From contig OZ242258.1 of the NCBI GenBank assembly GCA_965207025.1, positions 2,542,001-2,606,000 of the forward strand: a stretch of 64,000 bases of DNA, given 5' to 3'. Origin of the DNA: Bin87 sp034423595 (lineage in GTDB: Bacteria; Chloroflexota; Dehalococcoidia; Lucifugimonadales; UBA3495). The position numbers were made by a program, and so were the translations under genes. Shown one piece after another: positions 34,888 through 43,336 of this stretch (positions are counted from its first letter, which is position 1; each line of letters starts with the position of its first letter). The notes under the pieces are model-generated. The model was not told the origin of the DNA and searched no databases. It was given only the letters and a program-made list of their open reading frames with translations.

Positions 34888-35912
34888 AAGTCGGAATCAT
34901 CAACGTTACCGGATACGCCGGCTGCGAACTGGTCCGCATCCTGCGCCATCATCCCGAGGTGGAAATTGCGTCCGTAACGGGACGCAGCGCCGCCGGCCAG
35001 CCGTTGGGAGAGGTATTCCCGCACCTGGACAACATGGACCTGGACATCACTGCCGACCTGTGTGACGAACTCGACCTGGTATTCTCAGCCTTGCCCCACA
35101 AAGCCAGCGCCGAAGCCTGCATTCCCCTGCTGGAGCGGGGCGTCAAGGTGGTGGACATATCCGCTGATTTCCGCCTCAAACAGGCCGACATATATTCCCA
35201 GTGGTACGGCGTGGAACACCCCGATCCCACCTACCTGGAAGAGGCGGTGTACGGCCTGACCGAGCTGAACCGGGACGCCGTCGCCGACGCGCGCCTGGTG
35301 GCCAACCCCGGCTGTTACCCCAGCAGCGCGATTCTTGCCCTCGCACCAGCCATCAAGCATGGGCTGATCGGCAGCGACATCATCGTGGACAGCAAGTCCG
35401 GCGTCTCGGGCGCTGGCCGCACCCTGAGCATGACCACGCACTTTTCGGAAGTGAACGAGAACGTCATGGCGTACTCGGTCAATGGCCATCGCCACCTGCC
35501 GGAGATTAGCCAGGAGTTGGACACCATGGGGGATGCCCCGGTGAATCTCACGTTCCTCACCCACCTGATTCCCATGACCCGTGGGATACTCAGTTCCTGC
35601 TACGCCCCGTTGAGTCCGGAAGTTGGCCAGTATCCCGATGCCTCCGAGCGCATCCAGCAGATGTACCGGGATTTCTACGCTGACGACGCATTCGTCCAGG
35701 TCACCAACGGGCCGCCGCAGACCAAGCAGACGCTCGGCAACAACTATTGCCTGGTGTATCCGGTGGTTGACCGGCGCACCAACCGGCTCATCGTCATCAG
35801 TTGCCTGGACAACTTGGTCAAAGGAGCTGCCGGCCAGGCCGTGCAAAACATGAACCTCATGTGCGGCTACCCTGAGGAAATGTCCCTGGAAGCCTTGGCC
35901 GTGTATCCGTAA
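34884..35912 (+). CDS. argC: N-acetyl-gamma-glutamyl-phosphate reductase
   Basis: 342 aa from GTG 34884. The NADP-binding loop is NVTGYAGCELVRIL; the active-site cysteine is in VANPGCYPSSAILAL and the substrate loop is SGVSGAGR. Third step of arginine biosynthesis, reducing the acyl phosphate to the semialdehyde. No other arg gene is present here, which is unusual because argC is often in an arg operon. It overlaps nth by 4 nt. Confidence 0.95.
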   Translation: MKVGIINVTGYAGCELVRILRHHPEVEIASVTGRSAAGQPLGEVFPHLDNMDLDITADLCDELDLVFSALPHKASAEACIPLLERGVKVVDISADFRLKQADIYSQWYGVEHPDPTYLEEAVYGLTELNRDAVADARLVANPGCYPSSAILALAPAIKHGLIGSDIIVDSKSGVSGAGRTLSMTTHFSEVNENVMAYSVNGHRHLPEISQELDTMGDAPVNLTFLTHLIPMTRGILSSCYAPLSPEVGQYPDASERIQQMYRDFYADDAFVQVTNGPPQTKQTLGNNYCLVYPVVDRRTNRLIVISCLDNLVKGAAGQAVQNMNLMCGYPEEMSLEALAVYP

Positions 35913-35960
35913 ATACGGGATGTGTGATAGAATCACGGAACGTCGCTGAGCGACATCCAT

Positions 35961-36039
35961 GCCCCGGTCGTCTAGCCTGGTCAAGGACGCCACCCTTTCA
36001 AGGTGGAGATCATGGGATCGAAGCCCATCCGGGGTACCA
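35961..36039 (+). tRNA. tRNA-Glu (anticodon TTC), CCA encoded
   Basis: The acceptor arm gccccgg pairs with ccggggt; the anticodon stem ccacc/ggtgg encloses loop ctttcaa with anticodon TTC. The T arm is atggg/cccat with loop atcgaag. Discriminator A and a genomic CCA end at 36039. A weak -10-like tagaat is at 35928-35933. A terminator follows 12 bp later, so it is transcribed alone. Confidence 0.95.
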
Positions 36040-36050
36040 GAAACCAAACG

Positions 36051-36080
36051 GCCCTCCGCAATTGCGGAGGGCTTTATGTT
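36051..36080 (+). terminator. Rho-independent terminator after tRNA-Glu
   Basis: gccctccgcaa meets its exact complement to give an 11-bp stem (36051-36072) with essentially no loop bases beyond the central AATT, followed by tttatgtt. Confidence 0.85.
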
Positions 36081-36141
36081 ATGCTGGCCCCCCGGCGACG
36101 ATCCGATCGGGCACACCCTATTCTGTCAGGAGTTAATGGAA

Positions 36142-36333
36142 ATGGCAGGCACTAAAACCGCACTCACCGTTGACGTAAACGCGGAGCACATCGGCCTCAT
36201 CAACACGTCCAAAGAGAAGTACAACATCGCCGACGAGGGCAAGGTAGTCCGCATCGTCATGGACTACCTGATCACCAACCCGGGCATTCACGACACCGTT
36301 TTCAAGGATGTCCGCTGCCTCCGCTGCGAGTAA
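36142..36333 (+). CDS. Small protein of unknown function, possibly ribbon-helix-helix-like
   Basis: 63 aa from ATG 36142, with AGGAG at 36129-36133 spaced 8 nt; ATG 36136 is too close to that site. The sequence has a short strand (TALTVDVNAEHIGL) followed by KEKYNIADEGKVVRIVMDYL and ends in CLRCE. The pattern weakly recalls small RHH-type proteins, but this is only a guess. It lies between the tRNA-Glu terminator and a palindromic repeat. Confidence 0.6.
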   Translation: MAGTKTALTVDVNAEHIGLINTSKEKYNIADEGKVVRIVMDYLITNPGIHDTVFKDVRCLRCE

Positions 36334-36354
36334 GCAGGGCGACCGGCCGCAACT

Positions 36355-36382
36355 GTAGGGGCGGGTTTGAAACCCGCCCCGT
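36355..36382. repeat. Palindromic repeat (GTAGGGGCGGG type) between convergent genes
   Basis: ggggcgggttt and aaacccgcccc form an 11-bp perfect inverted pair around one base (36358-36380), preceded by gta. It sits exactly between the ends of two convergent genes and is followed by gttctt, so it may serve as a shared terminator. Confidence 0.75.
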
Positions 36383-36384
36383 TC

Positions 36385-36813
36385 TTATTCCACCGTGTGC
36401 TTCACCGCCTCCAATGCCAGGTAGTAACCATACACCCCGAAGCCGTACACGCAGCCCTTGCTCACGGGCAGTACGGCGGATACGGTGCCCCTCGCCGTCG
36501 GGTTGCTGGCATGCACCTCGATTACCGGCATCGGCACCTGCTGAATCGCGCCCCGCAGCGGGCCGTTGGCCGTAGTGTAGCCGGCCGGATTGATCAGGCA
36601 CGCATCGTACCCTTCCTCCCAGGCATCATATAGCGCGTTCACCACTTCTCCCTCGATGTTGGAGTGGACGATCTTCACGTCCACGCCGAGGCTCTCGCCG
36701 TAGCCGCGGATCTGCTCGTTCATCTGGTCCAGGGTGTTGGGGCCGAAGATTTCAACCTGCACCTTGCCGCGCATGTTCATGCCGGCGCCTTGAATTACCA
36801 ATACCTTGGTCAT
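36385..36813 (-). CDS. Type II dehydroquinase-fold protein lacking key catalytic residues
   Basis: 142 aa, matching the length and fold landmarks of AroQ: VLVIQGAGMNMRG at the start, VHSNIEGEVVNALYDAW, LINPAGYTT, VIEVHASNPTARG and GFGVYGYYLAL. The catalytic Tyr (in the REPxxYG loop) is Phe23 here, the flexible-loop Arg is absent, the His of THTS is Thr and the second Arg of AREEFR is Ser. The His of EVH is kept. True 3-dehydroquinate dehydratase activity is therefore doubtful. It follows the protoglobin gene with almost no gap and a GGAG site inside that gene's end, so they are coupled. Confidence 0.75.
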   Translation of the reverse strand: MTKVLVIQGAGMNMRGKVQVEIFGPNTLDQMNEQIRGYGESLGVDVKIVHSNIEGEVVNALYDAWEEGYDACLINPAGYTTANGPLRGAIQQVPMPVIEVHASNPTARGTVSAVLPVSKGCVYGFGVYGYYLALEAVKHTVE

Positions 36814-36814
36814 A

Positions 36815-37459
36815 CTAATTCTCCTGGTGAGTCTGTGGGGAACCGTTACGGCGGCTGGTGTCGGGCGTCACGGTGATTTCCGGCTCGATTTCCCTTCCGT
36901 CATCGTCCATCAGGGGTGCATCCGGACGCGGCGGTATGGGGGTTTCGGTCACGTAGCCGGCAAGCAGGATGTCCAGTTGCAGCGTTAGCATTTTGTTCCA
37001 AGCCGCCGACATTTGCAGCGCACGCGTCGAGTCGCTGATTTCCTCAGCCAGCATGGATGCGATCTGGGTCTGGATAAAGGATATGGTGCCGGTCATAAAC
37101 CGGGCGGGGACGGAACCGTGCCGGCCGGCCGGCAGCGGCGGGTTGCTGTGCACCACGCCCACAGCCAGCAGAAAGACAGGGAACTGCTCATCGATTTTGA
37201 ACTCAATGCTGTTGCGCATCCAGCGAGCCAGGCTGTGCTTGCGCCTTTCCAGCCGGGGTTCATTCACCTCACCGTCGCGAGTGAGAAAATAGCGTGCCGT
37301 GGCCGGATAGGACAGGAAATGCTCATAAACGGCGGCGGCCAGTTCGTCCGCGCGGGGCAAAAGGACGGCGCCACTCGCCCGCACCAGCTCCAGATCCTCA
37401 TCCGTGAAGCCCACAAAGTCGGCCATTTGCCTCATACGGGCCGGCCAGTCAAAAATCAT
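36815..37459 (-). CDS. Protoglobin-family haem protein
   Basis: 214 aa from ATG 37459. The globin-coupled-sensor-type fold is indicated by FVGFTDEDLELVRASGAVLLP and VYEHFLSYPATARYFL. H104 in VGVVHSNPPLPAG is the likely proximal haem ligand. There is no methyl-accepting, GGDEF or kinase domain, only a ~40-residue polar Pro/Asp-rich tail. Likely role: binding O2, CO or NO. The downstream dehydroquinase-like gene starts at its stop. Confidence 0.8.
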   Translation of the reverse strand: MIFDWPARMRQMADFVGFTDEDLELVRASGAVLLPRADELAAAVYEHFLSYPATARYFLTRDGEVNEPRLERRKHSLARWMRNSIEFKIDEQFPVFLLAVGVVHSNPPLPAGRHGSVPARFMTGTISFIQTQIASMLAEEISDSTRALQMSAAWNKMLTLQLDILLAGYVTETPIPPRPDAPLMDDDGREIEPEITVTPDTSRRNGSPQTHQEN

Positions 37460-37551
37460 CAAGAGACGACCTCTCAATCACAAAATCAGGGTCGGCTTGA
37501 CTATACCGCCCCTGTGGATGGCCGGCAACCCGGCATCGCCTACTGTCCGGG

Positions 37552-38436
37552 CTAGGACCCGCCGCCTCGTTCCGCTCGCAGGAACTGCTCCAGTTCCTTG
37601 ACCAAATCGGCAGGGTCGGGCGTGTCCCGCCTATCGCTGGCAGCGTCGTAGCGCTGCTCCAGGGTAAGAATGTATTTCCCGAGCTGTTCGTCTTCCGCAA
37701 TTACCTTCTCAACCTCGCGATCAAACGCATCGGCCATACTGTACAGATTCCCCAAGTCAACAGTCATGGACAGCATGTCCGACAGGTAGCGGGCGAGGCC
37801 CAGACTGACCCGGAAATTCGGCGTGGCGTGCAGATAGTGGGCCACGTGGCCCCACAACGACGTATAGCTGATGCTGCGAGCCGACAGCGATTCCGAGATC
37901 GGGAGCGTGATGCCGGAGGGTCCCTGGTAATTGGATGACCGGATGTTCCCGGAGTCAAAGGCCTCCTGGACTTGGCGGTTGGTTGAGGTTCCGGTAAAGC
38001 GAATCGCTCGGGTGTGGGGCACCGCGTCCAGCAGGGCGCCAATATGGACCACCGACTTGACGCCGCAGCGACGCGCCACGTCCGCGACCAACGACGAAAA
38101 TGTGCGCCACCGCAGATGTGGTTCCGTTCCCAAGTACAGTATTGCCGGCGGAGTATCCAGATTTCCCTGCCAGAGATAGAACTCATTGGCGGGCCACTGA
38201 AGATGGCGCATGCCGTCCTTGCTGCGGGTAGAACGCGGCCGTTCCTGGGCGAAGTTGAAAAATTCTTCTGGGTCAATCTCAGCGAACTTTTCGGCCCGGC
38301 ATGTGGTCAACAGGTAGTTGACGGTGGCAGTAGCGGCATCGCCAGCATCCGGCCAGCCCCTGAACGCCACCACCATACGCTCTACGGGTTTCTCCGGGAA
38401 TTCACTCACTATGAGGTAGTCGTCAAAGTCAGGCAT
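37552..38436 (-). CDS. PAC2-family protein
   Basis: 294 aa. PAC2 (proteasome assembly chaperone 2-like) features: MVVAFRGWPDAGDAATATVNYL, ILYLGTEPHLRW, VVHIGALLDAVPHTR and SYTSLWGHVAHYLH. Bacterial members, common in Actinobacteria and Chloroflexi, lack a proven function; some relatives are linked to proteasome or nucleotide-metabolism contexts. The C-terminal ~50 residues are acidic and helical. Same strand as the protoglobin gene, with a 90-bp gap. Confidence 0.85.
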   Translation of the reverse strand: MPDFDDYLIVSEFPEKPVERMVVAFRGWPDAGDAATATVNYLLTTCRAEKFAEIDPEEFFNFAQERPRSTRSKDGMRHLQWPANEFYLWQGNLDTPPAILYLGTEPHLRWRTFSSLVADVARRCGVKSVVHIGALLDAVPHTRAIRFTGTSTNRQVQEAFDSGNIRSSNYQGPSGITLPISESLSARSISYTSLWGHVAHYLHATPNFRVSLGLARYLSDMLSMTVDLGNLYSMADAFDREVEKVIAEDEQLGKYILTLEQRYDAASDRRDTPDPADLVKELEQFLRAERGGGS

Positions 38437-38523
38437 TATATTGTCTCTTTTTTGAAAATATGGTTACGAAACTGTACATAACGATGCGTATTCTATCACC
38501 GGGTTGCTCCCCCGGCAATGCGA

Positions 38524-38898
38524 TCACACGGCTGCGCGGGCGGTGATCACGCCCAACCAGGCAGCCGCCAGACCTATTAGGACGTTGGCGGTCAGCGATA
38601 CTCCTGCCCTGACGTACTCGCCGCCGGAGAGGAGCCTTACACCGTCGTAGGCCAGGGTAGAGAACGTGGTGAAACCGCCCAACAAACCAACAGTCGCCAT
38701 CGCTCGCAGTTCAATCGGCAGGCCGGATCGATGGATGAATACGGTCGCCAGGAATCCCAGCGCGAACGAACCGACTACGTTCACCGCGAAAATCCCCACC
38801 ACTGTGTCGGGACCGAAATAGTGGGCCGCAAGACGGTTGGCGGCATAGCGGAGCACGGAGCCCGTCGCGCCGCCGATGGCTATCAATAGCCAGATCAC
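38524..38898 (-). CDS. crcB: Fluoride-specific channel CrcB/Fluc
   Basis: 124 aa with four membrane helices. Signature residues: GGATGSVLRY near the start, NVVGSFALGFL with the conserved Asn, and GLLGGFTTFSTLAYD with the GGxTTFST phenylalanine box. It exports fluoride as a dual-topology dimer. Only one copy is visible, so it should form a homodimer. I saw no fluoride riboswitch in the 30-bp gap upstream. Confidence 0.93.
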   Translation of the reverse strand: MIWLLIAIGGATGSVLRYAANRLAAHYFGPDTVVGIFAVNVVGSFALGFLATVFIHRSGLPIELRAMATVGLLGGFTTFSTLAYDGVRLLSGGEYVRAGVSLTANVLIGLAAAWLGVITARAAV

Positions 38899-38927
38899 AG
38901 ACTACACTCGCACCGGCAGTTCGCTCA

Positions 38928-39746
38928 TCAGTCCTGCGGCTCTGAGCGCAGTCCCCTTTCCCGCAGCAGCCCGTCCATCCACTTACGGTCGACATCCGAC
39001 AACGGCCCTTCCGGGTCGGCGTTGTAGTCCACGTAGTTGACGTAGTAGTCCTGCTCGTACATATCGTGCAGCAACGGGCCCAACGGAACCACCGCGTCAT
39101 CTTCGCCTTCAAGCAACGGCACCAGTACGTCGGGGATCGGAGTTTGCAAGCGGAACGGGTATAGGTCCACTTCGGGACGCGCCTGCCACCTGCTGATCAG
39201 GTGGCGATAGGGCGCATCGCCGTCATAGCCCTCCACCGGCATGGGGCGTCCGCGGCGGAGCAGGTCAAGCTCGACCAGGTGCGTGGGAGAGAATATCAAT
39301 CGCTCCCGCTTGTACAAATACTGGCTGCGTCCATGCTCGCCCGGCCTCTTGTTGCTGGGCGACAGCAGTTCCACAATCGTTACCGGATCTTCCTGGCTCC
39401 GTTCCCCGATGGTGATATACATCTCCCTGGTCGTTTCGTCGTCCAGGGGGAGTCTCGCAGATACTCTGCCTTCGGTTTGATAGGCGACGGCGGCCGGCTC
39501 GCGGACACCACCACCTCTGATGGACAGGTCAGGCTCAGCGTAACGCGCCGGCGCGTCGCGCGCGGGGTCGTTGCCGATGCCGACGCGCTCATCCATGATG
39601 ACCGTGTACCGGAACGGCAGCGTGCGCCGCAAAAAACGGTGCATTTCACCGATTAGCTTGTTGTGTACCTCCGGCCAGAGTCCTCTGGCTTCCAGATACG
39701 GATTCATCCCCGGAAACGGGTTGGCAAATGGGTTTTCCATCGACAT
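38928..39746 (-). CDS. DUF4058 family protein
   Basis: 272 aa. Typical N-terminus FPGMNPYLEARGLWPEVHNKLI, then EPDLSIR, TIVELLSPSNKRPGEHGRSQYLYKRERLI and HLVELDLLRRG. The family is common in Cyanobacteria and Chloroflexi and resembles PD-(D/E)XK nucleases by its ELLSPSNK strand, but no activity is established. It lies between the fluoride channel and the sarcosine-oxidase-like gene on the same strand. Confidence 0.88.
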   Translation of the reverse strand: MSMENPFANPFPGMNPYLEARGLWPEVHNKLIGEMHRFLRRTLPFRYTVIMDERVGIGNDPARDAPARYAEPDLSIRGGGVREPAAVAYQTEGRVSARLPLDDETTREMYITIGERSQEDPVTIVELLSPSNKRPGEHGRSQYLYKRERLIFSPTHLVELDLLRRGRPMPVEGYDGDAPYRHLISRWQARPEVDLYPFRLQTPIPDVLVPLLEGEDDAVVPLGPLLHDMYEQDYYVNYVDYNADPEGPLSDVDRKWMDGLLRERGLRSEPQD

Positions 39747-39775
39747 GATTCTTCTCTGCGTTTGCCGGGCGGCAA

Positions 39776-40906
39776 CTAGTCGAACCGCCCCAGCCGGAAC
39801 AGCCCAATGTCGTGTTCAGTTGATCCATGCTCCGCCAAATCGGCCATGATCTCACCCACCACGCTGCTGAACTTGAACCCGTGTCCCGAAAAACCCGCCG
39901 CCACTGACACTTGCGGATGTTCGGCCAGCGTGTCGATGATGAAATGCTCGTCGGGCGTGTTGGTGAACATGCACGTTTTCAGCGCCAGCGTCGGCCCTGC
40001 TGCCTCGGGGAAGTACCGTTCGGTGAACTGCCGTAGCGCCGCCTCGTCCCGCGCGTTCGGCTCCCGGTTCATGGTGTCAGGATCCACCTGCTCGCGGAAA
40101 TGATTGAACATCCCGAGCTTGAAACCCGGTATGCCGTAAGATGGAAAGCCGTAGAAACGCCCTTCCTCGACCTCCATTCCAAACACGGGGAATGTCTCCG
40201 GTTTGAACAGTTCAGGCCGGTACGGAGCGAACCACCCCAGCACCTGACGCTCCGGCACGGCGTTGGCGGCAACCTCCGGCGCGACCTTGCCGGCCCATGC
40301 GCCCGCCGTCACCACCAGCCGCCGCGCCGTGTAGGTATCCTTGTCCGTGGTGACGACCACACCGCCGCCGGCGGTCGGTTCCCATTCCAGCGCCGCCTCA
40401 CGGCCATGTACCTCTGCACCCAGATCAAGCGCGGCTGCAACGTGCGCCACGATGCACCGCTCGGACAGGACGAAGCCGCCCTGCTGCTCATAGAGCATCT
40501 CGGCGTCTTCGGGCAACTGGTATCCCGGCCATTCCCGGTTCACCTCCGGGCCGCTCAACATTCGGTAAGGCAGATGATGCTCGGTAACCGTCGCCAGCGA
40601 GCCTTCCAGCAGTTGGCTCGCGCCCACGCCGCCCCGGACGCATCCAGTGGTCACCAACAATTTCTCGCCGGCGGTGTTCTCCAGCTGATGCCAAAGCTCA
40701 TAGGCGCGATACAGCAGCGGGACATACGAGGGATCCTCGTGGTATGCCAGCCGTATCATCCGGCTGATGCCGTGGGACGACCCCATCTCGTTGGGAATGT
40801 CGTACTGCTCCAACCCCAGCACGCGCCACCCGCGCCGCGCCAGGTGATAAACGGCGGAACTGCCCATCCCGCCAACCCCTATAACTATGGCATCAAACTC
40901 TCTCAT
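39776..40906 (-). CDS. Sarcosine oxidase / N-methyltryptophan oxidase-like flavoenzyme
   Basis: 376 aa from ATG 40906, where the Rossmann fold begins (FDAIVIGVGGMGSSAVYHLARRG); an upstream extension to 41014 would translate the dispersed repeat. The C-terminal CMFTNTPDEHFIID carries the cysteine that binds FAD covalently in monomeric sarcosine oxidase. It oxidatively demethylates an N-methyl amino acid, releasing formaldehyde and H2O2. The specific substrate is unknown. The dispersed element with three 10-bp repeats lies 90-120 bp upstream. Confidence 0.9.
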   Translation of the reverse strand: MREFDAIVIGVGGMGSSAVYHLARRGWRVLGLEQYDIPNEMGSSHGISRMIRLAYHEDPSYVPLLYRAYELWHQLENTAGEKLLVTTGCVRGGVGASQLLEGSLATVTEHHLPYRMLSGPEVNREWPGYQLPEDAEMLYEQQGGFVLSERCIVAHVAAALDLGAEVHGREAALEWEPTAGGGVVVTTDKDTYTARRLVVTAGAWAGKVAPEVAANAVPERQVLGWFAPYRPELFKPETFPVFGMEVEEGRFYGFPSYGIPGFKLGMFNHFREQVDPDTMNREPNARDEAALRQFTERYFPEAAGPTLALKTCMFTNTPDEHFIIDTLAEHPQVSVAAGFSGHGFKFSSVVGEIMADLAEHGSTEHDIGLFRLGRFD

Positions 40907-41395
40907 GGAATCGTCCCTTGATTTAATTGGATGGCCATCCGCCAGAGGCGGAAGAACTTTCAGGATCGGGTAGTATGGCGGCGATTTTTGGAGATCCCGC
41001 TCATTTCCACTCATTTCCGTTCATTTGAGTAGGGCGTTGGGGTGAGGCGTGGGGGTAAATGGGGATGGCGAGGGCGGTTTTGGGGGCGATATAGGCGGTT
41101 TTGGCTGGCCGGCGAGAGGTTTTGTGGGAGCGGGGTTTGGATAGTTAGTGATTGTCAGAATCAGGATTTTTGGGATTAGAGGATTTTCAGGACTGGGGGC
41201 AGCCATTTGAGTTGCGCGGAGGGATGGATTTGAGGCGCTGGGTCACCATGGTAAAGATGGGTGAAGGGTGGAGGCAAGGGGCAAGTGTCATTGGCAGTGG
41301 GGAAAGGGCAGGGAGAGAGGATTTCCTGAAGAATCAAAAAAACCCTGTCTCCCTTTCGGTCTGACCGATGTATGCAGGTGGACAACTTGTAAAAT
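40907..41395. other. Gene-free region with dispersed element and low-complexity DNA
   Basis: No gene is supported in these 489 bases. 40997-41032 carries the three 10-bp repeats and 41033-41125 the G-rich (C-rich on the minus strand) stretch homologous to about 585-690. 41147-41192 holds gattgtcagaatcaggattt followed by ggattagaggattttcagga, a short dispersed-repeat type. The rest, to the end of the SMP-30 gene, shows nothing I recognise. Confidence 0.6.
40997..41032 (-). repeat. Three tandem 10-bp repeats upstream of the sarcosine-oxidase-like gene
   Basis: Read on the minus strand: ctactc, then aaatgaacgg, aaatgagtgg, aaatgagcgg, then g. This is the same order and spacing as 685-720 upstream of the gene at 813, with the most degenerate unit first in both copies. 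Confidence 0.7.
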
Positions 41396-42313
41396 TTACT
41401 CCCTCGGCAACGCCGCCCCCGGCGTCGTCATCCGCAGTGAGTACACCGACGTCCGCGCCGTGAACAGCATGGTACGGAAATCGGGACCGCCGAAGGCGCA
41501 GTTCGCCGGGATCTCCGGCACACGGATGATGCCCAGGTGTTCACCGGCGGCATCGAACACCCACACACCGCCGGAGCTGGTGCAATAGACACGGCCCTCG
41601 GCGTCCACCTTCATGCCATCGGGCACGCCGTCCTCAGCGGAGGCCATGCTGCCGAACATGCGGCTGTTGCTCAGAGACCCGTCGGCTGCCACGTCGTATG
41701 CCTGGATGAACTGGTTTGGCTTGACCTCGCCGTCCCAATACTGATCAGGCCGTTCACCCAGCTTGCGAGTGTTGGACACGTACAGCACCGATTCATCGGG
41801 CGAGAAGGCGATGCCATTGGGGAAGTCAATGTCGTGGGCCAGCAATTCCACCATCCCATCGGTAGTTATCCGGTGGATGGTGCCGGGCCACTCAATTTCC
41901 TGCTCTTCCTCGGGAACGCGGCCGCTGGGGTTGGTGATGTAGATGCTGCCGTCGCTGCGGCACACGATGTCGTTGGGCCGGTGAAAACGCTTGCCGTCCC
42001 AACGGTCAGCCACCACGTTGATGGTGCCGTCGGGTTCCATCCGCGTGATGCGGCGGTTGTCCCCTTCGCACATCAGCAGCCGCCCTTGCAGGTCCAGGGT
42101 CATCCCGTTGGTACCGCCGCTGGGCTCGCGGACGATGTCGGGAGTGCCGCCGGCCGGCGACATCCGGTGAATCACCGGCGGCTCGCGGCGCAGGTCAACA
42201 AACAGCCAGTAGCCATCGGGATGCCACAGAGGCCCCTCTGTGAACACGAAATCGGTGGCAAGCTGCTGCGCTTCCTGATTGGGTTCTACGATACCGGGCA
42301 GATATTCAGTCAT
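41396..42313 (-). CDS. SMP-30 / gluconolactonase-family protein
   Basis: 305 aa from ATG 42313. Six-bladed propeller hydrolase: FTEGPLWHPDGYWLFVD (metal-binding Glu), GGTNGMTLDLQGRLLMCEGDNRRI, RPNDIVCRSDGSIYITNP and DFPNGIAFSPDESVLYVSNT (metal-binding Asn/Asp). It hydrolyses sugar or related lactones. It heads away from the aminotransferase and dehydrogenase genes on the same strand, with short gaps, so a shared small-molecule catabolic unit is plausible. Confidence 0.9.
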   Translation of the reverse strand: MTEYLPGIVEPNQEAQQLATDFVFTEGPLWHPDGYWLFVDLRREPPVIHRMSPAGGTPDIVREPSGGTNGMTLDLQGRLLMCEGDNRRITRMEPDGTINVVADRWDGKRFHRPNDIVCRSDGSIYITNPSGRVPEEEQEIEWPGTIHRITTDGMVELLAHDIDFPNGIAFSPDESVLYVSNTRKLGERPDQYWDGEVKPNQFIQAYDVAADGSLSNSRMFGSMASAEDGVPDGMKVDAEGRVYCTSSGGVWVFDAAGEHLGIIRVPEIPANCAFGGPDFRTMLFTARTSVYSLRMTTPGAALPRE

Positions 42314-42347
42314 GGTATGCCTCCAAATGAGGGGGGTTGTGAGCAAA

Positions 42348-43256
42348 TTAGAGGTGGGAAAGGTACTGCTCCGCGAAGTCCATGCCCACCAGGTCGCTGA
42401 ACGCTGTCATCAACTGGTGCGTCACCGGCCCCGGCACCTTGCCGTCCGCTACCGGCGAACCGTTCACTCCCGACACCGGGCAGATGCACAGGCTGGTGGA
42501 GGTCAAGAACGCTTCGTCAGCGGTGTAGGCGTCGTACAGGTCCAGGTCGCATTCGACGGTTGGGATTCCCAATCCCGCGGCCAGTTCGAGCGTCTGGTTG
42601 CGGGTCACGCCTTCAAGCACGTACTGCGACTTGGGGGTCATGGCGACGCCGTCTTTGACCAGGAACACGTTGCTGCCGCGCCCCTCGGTGAGGTTCCCGA
42701 ATTCGTCCAGCAGGATGGCCCAGGCGTCCGGGTCCTCGCCGTGCGCTTCCAGCTCGCCCATGATGAGGTTCAGGTAGTTGTGGGTCTTGGCCCGCGGACT
42801 CAAAAAGCGGGGCGGGATGCGAGGCACCGACGGGGTGTTGATGCGGGCGCCGTCCCGATACAACGGCGCGCGGGCCGCGAAGGGTATGGCGTGACTTTCG
42901 ATGATGATGGTCGGTTCCAGCCCGCCGGCCCGGTCGGGCGCCTCTACGCCACGACTGATGCGCTGCATCACCCACATGTCCTGGCCGGCCGGCAGCAGGG
43001 GGTAGTTGTGCGCCACCACCGCTTCGGTGGCCTCGGTCATTTCCGCCTTGCTCATCCCAATGTCGATGCGCAGGTAGCGCAGCGAGTTGTAAAGCCGGTC
43101 AATATGCCGGTCCAGCCGGAACGTCTTGCCGCCGAAGGTGCGCGTGGCGTCAAAAACCGCATCGCCGTACAGGAACCCACGGTCGTAGATGGATAACGCC
43201 ACCTGGCTGGCCGGCGTCATCACGCCGTTGAAATAAACGATTTTTTCCTCGGCCAT
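42348..43256 (-). CDS. Class IV (branched-chain / D-amino acid type) aminotransferase
   Basis: 302 aa from ATG 43256, preceded by AAGGAG. PLP fold-type IV features: YFNGVMTPASQVALSIYDRGFLYGDAVFD, the lysine region SPRAKTHNYLN and the phosphate-binding LTEGRGSNVFLV. It exchanges the amino group of a branched-chain or similar amino acid with a 2-oxo acid; (R)-amine transaminases are also in this group. A longer frame to 43337 would translate the dispersed repeat and is rejected. Confidence 0.9.
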   Translation of the reverse strand: MAEEKIVYFNGVMTPASQVALSIYDRGFLYGDAVFDATRTFGGKTFRLDRHIDRLYNSLRYLRIDIGMSKAEMTEATEAVVAHNYPLLPAGQDMWVMQRISRGVEAPDRAGGLEPTIIIESHAIPFAARAPLYRDGARINTPSVPRIPPRFLSPRAKTHNYLNLIMGELEAHGEDPDAWAILLDEFGNLTEGRGSNVFLVKDGVAMTPKSQYVLEGVTRNQTLELAAGLGIPTVECDLDLYDAYTADEAFLTSTSLCICPVSGVNGSPVADGKVPGPVTHQLMTAFSDLVGMDFAEQYLSHL

Positions 43257-43272
43257 CCTAAAATAACTCCTT

Positions 43273-43330
43273 CTGGATTCCCGCCCCGTATCAAGTACGG
43301 GGTGACGTTCTTTCGCGGGAATGACGGGGT
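43273..43330. repeat. Dispersed GTCATTCC composite repeat, inverted relative to 26946
   Basis: Contains the inverted ccccgtatcaagtacgggg segment and tttcgcgggaatgacgg. On the minus strand it reads almost exactly as the unit at 26946-27000. It lies between the dehydrogenase and aminotransferase genes. Confidence 0.75.
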
Positions 43331-43336
43331 TGGTCA

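Noticed and set aside
40907..41014. N-terminal extension of the sarcosine-oxidase-like protein
   Set aside because: The extra 36 residues would translate the dispersed 10-bp repeat region; the FAD-binding fold starts right after ATG 40906.
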